Source: Aldrovandia affinis | Lineage: Eukaryota > Chordata > Actinopteri > Notacanthiformes > Halosauridae | DNA length: 64,000 nucleotides | Assembly (NCBI GenBank): GCA_029706075.1 | Contig: JAINUG010000139.1 | Coordinates: 1,657,510-1,721,509 of the forward strand | Direction of reading: 5' to 3' | Shown here: positions 1 to 12,000 of the stretch, one piece after another | How positions within the stretch are numbered: the first letter of the stretch is position 1 | Layout: every line of letters begins with the position of its first letter | Program-made: the position numbers and the translations under genes | Notes under the pieces: generated by a model | Told to the model about the DNA's origin: nothing | The model's database searches: none | What the model saw: only the letters and a program-made list of their open reading frames with translations

Positions 1-44
1 CCCTGAGGTGGTGGAGGTGGACGACAGCGTTATCAATGTAGACG
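1..44 (+). CDS. nid1: nid1 exon fragment before EGF1
   Basis: The frame starting at base 2 reads [14 protein letters not shown] and ends in phase 1 at a strong donor, GTGAGA, at 45. The acidic linker precedes EGF1 in nidogens. Reading past the donor meets a stop about 30 bases later, which supports the splice. The true exon start lies outside the window. Confidence 0.75.
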
Positions 45-3000
45 GTGAGATGCACATTGACCCTCTCTATGGCTAGGCCTGGTCTGTGTCTGCTTCCAAA
101 CACGCGCCCTTAACTGCCCAATTTCCCCCCGCCCGTATTCACCGCAGTGTTCTCCTACAACTTCGAAACGTGCGCCACCAACAGAAAGAGGTGCTCCAAC
201 TTTGCCGACTGCAGGGACTACCCCAGCGGCTACTGCTGCCACTGCCGGCCCGGCTTCTATGGCAACGGCCAGCAATGCGTGGCTGATGGTAGGACACTCT
301 CCAAGCTACCCCGATACAGCGGATTGTTTTATATTATGATGAGGAGTACTGTTTCCCCGAGCATTTCATTATCTAAAGAGTTTGGATTCGAATTTAACAG
401 GAAGTTAAGCCCTAACTCTGGCTGTGATTCACAGGCAAGCCCCAGAGGATGAATGGGAAGGTGAGTGGCCGCGTGTTTGTGGGGAGCTCCGCCGCCCCGG
501 TGGAGCTCAGTGGTAATGACCTGCACTCCTACGTGGTGGCCAACGACGGCCGGGCATACGTGGCGATCAGCACCATACCCGCCAAACTGGGCCCCTCCCT
601 GCTCCCCCTCCCCTCCCTGGGCGGGGCCATTGGCTGGGCATTCGCTCTGGAGCAGCCCGGACATGAGAATGGCTTCAGCATCATAGGTGAGAGATTGATC
701 CTCCTGCTCGTTACACTGAGTACCTGCTCTTGATTTCAGTTAGGTTAGTCTGATGAGGTTAGTCTGTTTGTGACATCCATGTTAGTGTTTGTCTGTTTTT
801 TCCTAAAGAGTTCTGGTTGTTTACATTTGTCTCCCCACTGAATGAAGTCGGAGATGGCTGCGATGTGCATGTCTCTCTCTTTCTCGCTGTCTTTCATTTC
901 AACTCAAATCAACTTTATTGGCATGACAAGCACAAAAAATTGTATGCCAAAGCATACAAGTAATAACAATTAATAGTAGACCATTATAACAATACTAGTG
1001 GGGTGGGGAGTATTAATGAACAATTAAAAATAAAACGGTAATAATAACTACAATAATAATCATAAATAGTAACAATATACGCAGATCTGCCCTAGTGACA
1101 GTGATACCGTGGTTTCCTGCTTCACTGTCCTTCAGGCCATGGCACACTGCCACATACTGTGGAGCCAGTGATACTATGGGTCCATACTGTGCAGCCAGTG
1201 GTGTTGTGGGTCCATACCGTACAGCCATACTGTATTTTTACAATATTTTTCACAATGTAGGAGAAAGCGCATCACTGTTTCCACCTCAGCGGTCTCACAG
1301 CCTTTCCTCCTTTGGCAGCCATTACTTTTTACATCAACCTTTTTCAATGGCCAGTCTGGTCACTGAGCCCGTACTGGGTCTGGATTCATCTCTGCTTTGT
1401 ATCTCTGATGGTGTATCTCTCTCTATCTCTCTCTATCTCTCTCGCTCTCTCCATCTCTCCCTCTGAAGGTGGGGAGTTCACACGGCAGGCTGAAGTCACC
1501 TTCTTGCCCGGCAACGAGAAGCTGACCATCAAGCAGGAGTTTAAGGGCATTGATGAGCACGACCACCTGGTGGTGAACACGGAACTGGATGGCACGGTGC
1601 CCGAGGTGCCAACCGGTGCCAGTGTACAGATCGACCCTTACTCCGAGATCTACCAGTACAGCAGCAACCGTAAGCTCTTTCAAGTCGGACACTAATTAAG
1701 TCTCTGCTTCATCTTGGCTTTTCTGAGCCAGTCATGGCCTTTGTAGACTTGGTGGAACGTCTGCATTCACAGCCATGTGTTGTCTAAAGGGCCCTCATTT
1801 ATCAATGCTTTCATAAAATTGTGAGTACTCCTAAAAGTCTAGTTTAAAATTGGTCACAGATGCATAGGCACAGCATAGCACAGCACAGTTGATAAATACT
1901 AATCAATCCTAAATTAGATGCATGTTCACAGAATGAGCGGCTAACTTAAATTGACGCACCTAAAATGCCATATAAGGAGTGGGGAATCGCCATTACCTGA
2001 CAGGTGAATAGAAAGATAGAAAGAAGGGGACTTTTCAGAGGCATAACTTGAAGACATCTTAATGGAGATATGCTCCAAAAAAATATTATTCAGTTGCGTG
2101 AGTCATGGGGTGAGGGACGAGAAAAACACAAGTGTGACAGAACATTACTGTGGCTGTGAATTAAAGTGATTTGATATGACGCTGCAGGATCAGTGTATAT
2201 AAGGCAATTCATCATCATTTAAATGAGAAATATTCAATCAAAATATTGAATAATATTTATTAACCTAAAATTTGAATGAGCAATATTTAATTGCTTAATA
2301 TTTAATTAATCAATCATTCAAATTAAATGCATATATAACCTTTTTCCCATATTGAATATAATTTCGATTTTTATGTCACAAATTTTATCCTGATAATATC
2401 TGTGAAGGGGCGGCACGGTGGTGCAGTGGATAGCACTGTTGCTGCACAGCAAGAAGGTCCCAGGTTCGAATCCTTGCCGGGGCCTTTCTGTGTGGAGTTT
2501 GCATGTTCTCCCCGTGTCCACATGTGTTTCCTCCGGGTACTCCGGTTTCCTCCCACAGTCCAAAGACATCGACGTTAGACAATTTTTTTACCATGAATTG
2601 ACTGGGAACACGTGAGGTGTCATTTACTCCAGTGTAAAGAAGGAGCTTGTTTTTTGTTTTGTTTTTTTAAAGAATTTGTTTCTGATTTTATCCCATTCTC
2701 TCCCAATTTAGTAGCCAATTACATCTATTTTTCATGTCAATACCCCCCTTGTACTGCGAGTTCACTGCCATAGCCCTGTGACCAGCAGTGACAGAGGCAA
2801 AGTATTGTCTCCTCCAAGATGGCACTCGCCAAGCCGTCGATCGTAACTCAGGTACTCCAGAGCCACTCCTGTACGCAGTGGACTCATGTCGGCTTCCCTC
2901 CCCCCTCCCTGGGGCGGACAGCCAATTGCCGCCACCTAGTGGCACTCCCAGCCAGAGCCGACTCTGGCATGGTCGGTGGAATCGAACCCCGGTGGCAGTG

Positions 3001-6000
3001 GCCAGCGTTGAACGTTGTAACCGCTAGACCACACGGTAAGCCCCAGGAGCTTGTTTTGGCTGAGATTAGGCCGAGGTTGACAGGGTTAGTCTGCAATGAT
3101 ATTGGATGTGAACTGTTTTCCGAGTTTGTTTACGATGAGAGCAGGTTGGCGCTGAATAGAGCGGATTCCCTCTGAGGCCTGTGTTCCCCTGCAGTGATCA
3201 CGTCCTCCGCCACACGGGACTACACGGTGAACCTGCCCGATGGCACTGCCCAGACCAGGACCTTCCAGTGGAGGCAGACCATCGTGTTCCAGAGCTGCCC
3301 CCACTCTGAGACCGGCAGGCCCGCCACCCCCACCCAGCAGCTATCGGTGGACCAGGTGTTCGTCATGTACGACCCGGGCAACCAGCTCATCCGCTATGCC
3401 ATGAGCAATAAGATCGGCTCCATCCACGGTAACTAACGGCCCCTCCACCTAACAGCCCCAGCAACCCCCTAACTACAGTTTGTGTTCAGGTCTGAAAGGG
3501 GGTATTGTGTGGTTTGTGTTCAGGTCTGAAAGGGGGTATTGTGTGGTTTGTGTTCAGGTCTTGTGTGGTTTGTGTTCAGGTCTGAAAGGAGGTGTTATGT
3601 GGTTTGTGTTCAGGTGGGCAGCCTGAAGAGAATGCCTGCTTCACGGGCCAGGTCTGAAAGGGGGTATTGTGTGGTGGCTGCGGGGGTATTGTGTGGTTTG
3701 TGTTCACCAACGCCATTTGCCGCCCGGCCAGGTCTGAAAGGAGGTGTTGTGTGGTTTGTGTTCCAGTTCACCTGTGAATGCTCCACCGGGTTCACTGGAG
3801 ATGGGCGCAGGTGTTACGGTAGGTCACCTGGGCGCAGGTGGCAGTGGACAGATTTTCTTTGATAGAAGTTACACTCTCACTGAATTCCCTGTGACCTCAT
3901 ATGCTTCTGTTTTAATAGATTGTTTAGCTTATAGGTAATTAAGCTTGAATTAAGCCAGTTATGTTAAAACTTTAGTTTAATTTCTGAAGTAATTGAAGTA
4001 ATTATTTCTGGTAGATTACCCTGGCTATAGTATTCCTCCTGTAAGAGTCTTGTAAACAGAGCTGCACGTATGCTCTCTGCCCATCCTTGTGTAAACATTT
4101 TGTCGAGCGGTTTGTATGGCCACTTCCTACTGCACAATGAATGCATGTTCCTGTCTCTGAAGGGCCAGTAAGACCATTTCCTTGCACAAAAGGAAGTTGT
4201 TCTAAAATACACCAATCAGCCAAGATCTTATCTTTAAAACATCTGCAATCAGGGAGGCTAATTTTGTGTCGTCCTATGATCATAGGGCATTACTTCTAAG
4301 TGAAGCCTGATTGTAGCACAGAAACTGTAAATGGTAAATAGCTACGCTGAGATACACACACAGTGCAGATATGTGTCTACAGACTGTAATTGATCTGAGA
4401 GTGGGAAGATTGAGTCATGAGAACAGTAACTCCTAGACAAAGGTGCCACGCTGAATGGAAGAAGTGACGTGTTCAATGAAAATTATATTAAATATTACAT
4501 TCTAACTGCTTTGTTGCAATTAAAAACACTTAAAAAGTTGTGTTTTGTTTCCCAAATATTATACATAATAATAGTGTAATATGAATAGTATTATAATATG
4601 AATCATTAATATTATTATATGGTATTCATATATCATGAGAATTCTGTAATGGACAAGCCCCAGCAGCTGGACAAGCCCCAGATGACATGCGTGCTAGTCT
4701 GCGCACTGCTGAACCGATGGAGCACGCAGTGTGACAGGCCTACAAATACAATTGGGCATTCCAACCCCCCAAAAACAGGTGTGGTTGACAGGTTGCCCTT
4801 TGTACCCTTCAGCAAGCGGTATCTCTAAGTCACATACATTAGAAATATTCATACTTACTGCAATAATAATAATAATAATAATAATAATAACCCCCACAGA
4901 CATCGATGAATGCCGAGAGACTCCCCAAGTCTGCGGCCACCGCGCTCTCTGTAACAACCAGCCCGGCACCTTCCGCTGTGAGTGTGTTGATGGATACCAG
5001 TTCTCCAGCGACGGCAGCACCTGTGTAGGTATGTGTTGGACCTTCCGCTCCTTGTTTGTTACTTTTTTCCCCTCTACTTTGGCTCTACTGTCTTTAACAT
5101 GTTAAGCTTTGTTTAACTTTAAGCGTTTAACTTAACGTTAAGAGAGAACCATTTCGGTTGGTTGCTGTTAGCTCGCTTGCTACAGGCAACCAGACCTAAC
5201 GTTTGCTAAGTGAAGGGGTTTTGTTGCCATTTTTCATTTCTGCACCTGTCTGTTCTGAACCATCTTAATACTGGTTGTAATTTTAGTGTCTCTGTCTTGG
5301 CAGTAATTTGTTCAGTTGCAGGGAGAGTCAGGTTAATATGCTTAGGGGTTCAAATGAAGCCATCGGCAGTGCAGTGTGAGTGTTGAGAAATGATTGTGTT
5401 TTTTGGAGGCAGACTTCCAGGAGACTTTCGTGAAGTATCTCAAGAGCAAGATTCTTGATCTCAAAGCCCAACTTGCTAGTCTCGACTGCCCTGCAGAATT
5501 CCCAGAGTTCCCAGAACTTATTAGTATGCCCTTTAGAAAGTTAGCATGCATGCCGAAGCTAGGTAGGGGGGCTTCTAGAGAAGGTAGGGAGAGAGAGTTG
5601 GGTGACGTAAGTGTAGAAAAGGGTGCACATATGCATGGGCAGCATCTCCAGATTTTGTGGTGTCCAACCGATTCCAGCCCTTGCAGGAAGAGGATCTGGC
5701 CAAGACATCTGTGAGTGGGAGGACTAAGGAGCCCCAGGGCACCCTGGCGGCTACACCACCCAGGAAAAGGGAGTTCGTTTTTGCGAGAAAAGGAGTTTTG
5801 AATGGCATGTTGCCTGCCTGGTGCCCAGGTTGGAGACCTCCTGGAACATGTGGACAAGCTCCTGGCTAGAGCAGGGGTGGATCCAGTGGTCATGGTCCAT
5901 GTTGGAGCCAATGACATAGGCAAGGGTAGGTTTGAGGTTCTGCAGGATACATTTATAGAATTAGGATCAAAGTTAAGGAGTAGAACCTCTACGGTGGTCT

Positions 6001-9000
6001 TCTCTGGAATTATGCAAGTATCACGTGCTAATAAAGGAAAGCAGAATTTTATATGGAGATTTAACACGTGGCTACAAACCTGGTGTAGAAAAGAGGGGTA
6101 TAGGTTTATGGGGCACTGGGACTACTTTTGGAACAGGGGTGACCTGTACAAGCAGGATGGGCTACACCTGAACCGGAGGGGTACAGCCGCATTGGGCCAG
6201 TGTATGCTTAGGGTAGCGGAGGAATATTTAAACTAGGGACTGGAGGGGCAGGGAGGGAAATTAGTAGTAGTATTAAGGATAGGGAGGTACAGACTGCCCA
6301 GATGGAAGATACCAGGGCGGAGTATAATAATAATTGGGAGTATATATATTGTGGTGTCCCTAGGGTTGGGGCGACATTCACAGACCTTGCAGAGGGCGTA
6401 GGCAGGTTAAGTAACCCGGAGGAGGCAGTATTGCCAACAAAACAATAATTTATTAAACCAAATCTTGACAAACACACAAAACAAAGGGCGGGGTATTCAG
6501 GGAATTCAAAACACATAAAGTCCAAAATCCTATTTGTCGTCGTTATCGAAAATCCAATTTTCAGGTCCAGTTCAGTTCCGCAATCCAGTCCTGGATGGCC
6601 TCCTCTAACTCTAGAATTTTTTACTTCAGACGAGCTGACTTTAATAAAATGAGAGAGAATTTAAGCCATATACAGTAGATTGGGTAAAACTTCTAGATGG
6701 CAGAACTGTGAATGAAAAATTGAAGTTATTGTAGGGTTATTGTAGATGTACAGTGTAAATTCATCCCAAAAGTAAGGAAAAATAGGATGAAAAAACTGTC
6801 ACAGTGGATGACTAAATCTTTATGGGAGATTTTGATGCAAAAGAAGCATATAAAGTGAGTATATAAAAAGGAAAACTCAGAGAGAAACAAGGTGTATTAT
6901 TGTAATATGCGGACTAAGGCTAAAAAGGAAGTAAGATCAGCTAAAAGGCAGTTTGAAAAGAAAATTTCCCAAGATGCAAAAAGTAATCATAAGCAGTTTT
7001 TTCAATATTCCATCCATCCATTATCTAAGCCGCTTATTCCTGGTCAGGGTCGCGGGGGGCTGGAGTCTATCCCAGCATGCGATCCGGGCGAGAGGCAGGA
7101 ATACACCCTGGACAGGTCGCCAATCCATCGCAGGGCACACACACCATTCACTCACACACTCATACCTACGGGCAATTTAGACTCTCCAATTAGCCTAAAA
7201 TGCATGTCTTTGGACTGTGGGAAGAAACCGAGTACCCGGAGGAAACCCACGCGGACACGGGAGAACATGCAAACTCCGGAAAGGCCCCGGCCTGGATTCG
7301 AACCCGAGACCTTCTTGCTGTGAGGCGACAGCGCTATCCACTGCACCACCGTGCCACCGTTTTTTCAATATTGTAGTAGAAAAAGGAAAGCTAATGATGT
7401 GGTGCATTAAGAATAAGGAGGGAACTTTGGTTTATAATAATAAGTATATTGGTAACACACTAAACAGTTACTTACAGGCAGCAGGCCCTAATGGCATATA
7501 TCCCAGGGAAAATATATATGAAATCATTGACAGATATTTTTATGCAATCCATAAACACTGGAGAAATACCAGATGATTGGAAGCAGGGTAGTATAATTCC
7601 AACACATAAGAAGGGGGACCTTACTGACCCAGGGATCTATAGGCCTGTCAGTTGCATCTCATGTAAAATACTGGAATGTATTATTTGGGAATAAGTTGGA
7701 ATCATTCTTGAAAGATAATAATATTTTAAGGGAGAGCCAACATGGTTTTCTCAAGGGGGGGTCATGCCTAACAAACCTCCTGGACTTTTTTTGAAGAGGC
7801 TACAAAGTGTTTTGTCCTGAACCATGCTTATGTTATTATATATTTGGACTTTCAAAAAGCGTTTGACAAGTTACCACATGAGAGGCTCATTGTTAAAATG
7901 AATTCAGTAGGAATTACAGGAGTTGTTTCAGAGTGGGTTCATAATTGGCTGCAAGGGCGAATACAAAGAGTAACAGTAAGTGATGTGGGCAGTGGAGTCC
8001 TGCAAGGATCGGTGCTGGGACCTCTGCTCTTCCTTATTTACATAAATGATCTTGATAGCAATGTTAGTAGCAAAATTTAGTTAAATTTAGTTAGTAGTTA
8101 AATTTGCAGGTGATACTAAACTTGGGGGTTTGGCAAACTGTTTGGAATCGACTGAAGTAATCCAAGATGATTTAAACAAAATCCAAGAATGGGCAGAAAC
8201 ATGGCAGATGACATTCAGTATTACTAAATCTAAAGTTATGCATGTGGGAAATAAAAACATAATACAAGAGTATTTTATGGAAGGTTCAAAGAAGGGCAAC
8301 TAAATTGGTACCTGATATGAAAGGTAAAAGTTATGATGATAGACTTAAGGCACTCAATCTATTTAAGCTTAGCAAACGGACGCTTAGGGGGGGATTTGAT
8401 TCAGGTTTTTTAATTCCTAAAAGCGATTAACAAAGTGAACTACCAAAGATTTTTTAAGATAAGTTCAGGTCGCAGAACAAGAGGCCACAGATGGAAATTA
8501 GTTGAAGGCAAATTCCGCACAGATATTAGGACGTTTTTCTTTACACAGAGAGTTGTCAATGCCTGGAACAGCTTGCCAGGTCAGGTAGTAGAGACAGAAA
8601 CACTTGGGCTGTTCCAGTCCAGGCTAGATGCAGTACTAGATACTCTTTAGATTAGGACATGACGAGGCTGAACGGCCATTTTTCGTCATTATGTATTCTT
8701 ATGTTCTTCTTATGTTCTTAAGCTCCCTCAAAGGTTTTCAGTGTGCTTTTTTTTATTATTTCTTCATTAACAAACAAGTGATTTCAAATCAAAAGGCATG
8801 GCATGCATAGTGCTACATGGAACACGTGGCGCAAGAGCGATTCCACTACCACTGACTACCATTTTTACTAACTGTCATCACCACTGCTTTCATGTTTAAT
8901 ACTGCATTTTGTTATGCATTATCTATGTTGATGACTGTCAAAAAAAAAATCAAAACTTTTCCTTCCCTGTGTTACAGGTATGGTATGCATCTGCCAACAA

Positions 9001-12000
9001 TTATGTCAATTAATGTATTACTACACCGATCACTTGCTGGGACAATGGTTAATCTTACCATGTATTAATGCATATCTTGTAAGTCGCTCTGGATAAGAGC
9101 GTCTGCTAAATGCCAAAATGTAAATGTAATGTGATGTGGATGATGTGTGTTTCAGAGGTGGACCAGCCCACTGACCACTGCCAGGTCGGGAGCCACGACT
9201 GTGATGTGGCGGAGCGCGCGCTCTGCAGCTACACTGGGGGCTCCTCCTACATCTGCTCCTGCCTGCAGGGCTTTGTGGGGGATGGCCGGAGCTGTCGGGG
9301 TACACCCTCTCCCTCCCCACCTGCTCCACCCACGCCCCTCTCTCTTCTCTCTTCCTTCTGTTGCCCGTTCTCTGATCAAATTTTCTCTTTTTAACTTTTT
9401 TTTTCTCCATTTTCATAAGTTTTGTTGCTCTTGAGTTGCTCGCCGCAAAGGCGCTGCATCTGTGGATATCTTCCTGCCACCCATGTACCAAAAATGTACC
9501 AACCGTGTACCGACAATATGTCAACTATGTGCCAACAACATGCCAACTATGTACCAACAATTTGCCAACTATGTGCCAAAAGTCTGCAAACATTGTGGCA
9601 ACAAATGTTACTGGCTCTCAATGAGAGATGCGTCTGCACTAGCTCTGCTGTAGTACTGTGTGGCCTGTAGTGTGAGAAATGGCCACTCGTTTGGTGGAAC
9701 ACATGTGCTCGAGCTGCATAGGTCGTGCAGGTGTGGGTGACCCTCTTATCTCTCGTCTCTCTCTTCACCCTCCCCCTCTCTCTCTCTCTCTCCCCCCTAT
9801 CTTTCCCCCATCTCTTTCTCTGCATACCTGCCCCCCTTTCCCTCTCTCCCTTTTTTTAATCCTTTCTACCTGTCCCTCTTCCTTTCTCTCATTTTCAATT
9901 TTCAATTTAAATGCTTTATTGGTATATTGGCTTTAAAAAAAAAAAAAATATTGCTAAAGTGTATTGGTTGTATATCAATAGAACAATTGAACAGTTGAAA
10001 GAAAATGATAACAATAATAATGATCATAGTCATAGTAATAACAATAATAACAAAACAATAGCTCAGCTGTAGCATTAATCATAATAATAATAATAATACT
10101 ACTGGTAATGAATAGTAATGAAATTATAAAGGTGAAAATTCCCAAAACCATCCATTCTCTCTCTCTCTCTCTTTCAGATATAGATGAGTGCCAGCCTGGC
10201 AGGTGCCACCAGGACGCAGTGTGCTACAACACTCAGGGCTCTTTCACCTGCCAGTGCAGGTCTGGTTACCACGGCGACGGCTTCCACTGCTCCTCTGGTA
10301 AGCCCCGGCCCCCTCTGCCCCAAGCCTGTGGGCCGCTGTCCTGCTGGCCCATTTAAAGGAAATTTTGTTTCAGATTCCCATTTTCTCCCAATTTGGTATC
10401 CAATTACACCCGCTATTTTTCATGTCAATCCCCCCGTACTATGAGTTCGCTGCCGTAGCCCTGTTACCAGCGGTGTCGAATGCGAAGCATCGTCTCTTTC
10501 GAGACGGCACTCGCCAAGCCGTCGATCATAACTCTGGCACCCCAGAGCCACTTCTGTACGCAGCGAACATCCTGTCGGCTTCCCTCCCCCCTCCCTGGGG
10601 CAGACAGCCAATTGCCTCTTCCGGTGGCACCCGGTCACCGTGGCCAACGTCGAATGTTGTAACCACTGGACCACGCGGGAGGCCCTGTGCTGCCCCATTT
10701 AAAGGAGAAATAAAAACAGCACCTCTGGCTGGAGTGCACTTCGGGCCTGCTCCCTCACACGACAAGTCATTTTTTGGAAGGAAGCGGAGTGCTTCAAGTG
10801 TCGGAGGAAGCCGCGCTGCTGCCTTCCCTCTCAGCGGACCGGCGGACAGCGTGGGGAATGTAATTTGAACTGTGTTTGTGCTACAAAAAATACTACGCCA
10901 CTAACGATTTATCCTGTCTGCTGGAACGTGCCTTATTTCCAAGAGTACAGCGTTGGAGACGAGACAGAGAAGTGCACTGCAGCCAGAGGTGCTGTTTTGA
11001 TAGGATGACTCAACTGTAGGCACGGCAGACTGTTACAATCATAAACGCAGCCCTGGCCCCGCTGCACACAGCTGTGTGGATGGAACAGCAGCGGACCCCG
11101 TTCGGCCCTTTCCCCTTTCCCTAGGGATCCTGCAGAGGACAACTCCTCCGTCAGTTGGCTGTTGCGATTATGATACGAATTGTGATTATTACATCAATGG
11201 CCGTTATTGAAGACAGTGGGCCGGAGGAGATGGGGGGGGGTCTCTCTCACAGGCCAGGTGCAGAGCTGCCGAGCAGGGGGTATCTCGTTGCTCTGTTTTG
11301 GGGTACGCCGTTGAGACACGTTGGCACTGAGATCTTGATAAGGGCCCCTCTGAACACAGCAGGTTTCTCTCTGACGCTGGAGTTTGAGCTGACAGTCATT
11401 AACATCCCTGTCTTTTCATTGCAGTAATATCCCCGTTACTCACCGTTCCAGAGTGCTTGCCGCGGTTTTTCCTCACGTCTCTTTTAAGCAGCCGCTTGTA
11501 CTTTTGAGTGGCACTACACCGCCGCCTACTTAAGCTGTTGAACTCCGGGGCGTTTGAGCTTGTCTTGGCGGCCAACTGACCCTTGGAGTTATCTGTTTTG
11601 AGTTACGCCGCCGCTTTCTGGGTGTGCTTTCCAAATCCTGTCCGTTTTAGATTTAGAACACCGGTTTACATCTCTGCACTGGCCATCCCTCTGATTCTTG
11701 TCTTAACTTGGATGGCTACTCGATTTTGCATGCTTTTCGTTGCAGTTTTTTCATATTTACAGAACTCTGGAGCAGCATTCTTCTTTTCCTCGACCAGTAT
11801 GGCGGGTGTGTGTCCTGACCTGTCTGAATTCTAACTGTGGCCTGGCCCGCGTTGACCTCCCCCCCTCCTTTAGGGGTGGAAGTTTGGCGACGCTCTTTAG
11901 GCGCAACGGTTGTTTAGAGCTGCCAAAGATCTATTTCCATTTGCTCTGGCCCTGCAGGTCCCGCGCACTGTGCGAGTTAACCAGTCCTCTCCAGTGAGAT

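Larger units (their letters stand above)
5342..8720 (+). mobile_element. CR1-like non-LTR retrotransposon, degraded, in nid1 intron
   Basis: The element lies in the sense direction. It has an ORF1 remnant with an SGNH-esterase domain (to 6236), a reverse-transcriptase remnant (about 6890-8650) and a 3' end of short TTATGTTCTT-type repeats at 8690-8720, the CR1-style terminus. The endonuclease region is missing or unrecognisable, and 6350-6610 looks like foreign sequence. A SINE is inserted at 7010-7358. Stops and frame changes show it is dead. Confidence 0.82.

Noticed and set aside
3490..3613. CRISPR-like direct repeats
   Set aside because: Repeats are contiguous without unique spacers, and the DNA is vertebrate.
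3706..3731. A 26-nt micro-exon holding TNAICRPA of nid1 EGF2
   Set aside because: No AG precedes it (TTTGTGTTC|ACC), so normal splicing cannot include it. It is described as a displaced exon piece instead.
9436..9670. Open frames rich in NVPTMCQQ
   Set aside because: Short tandem repeat translated in three frames.
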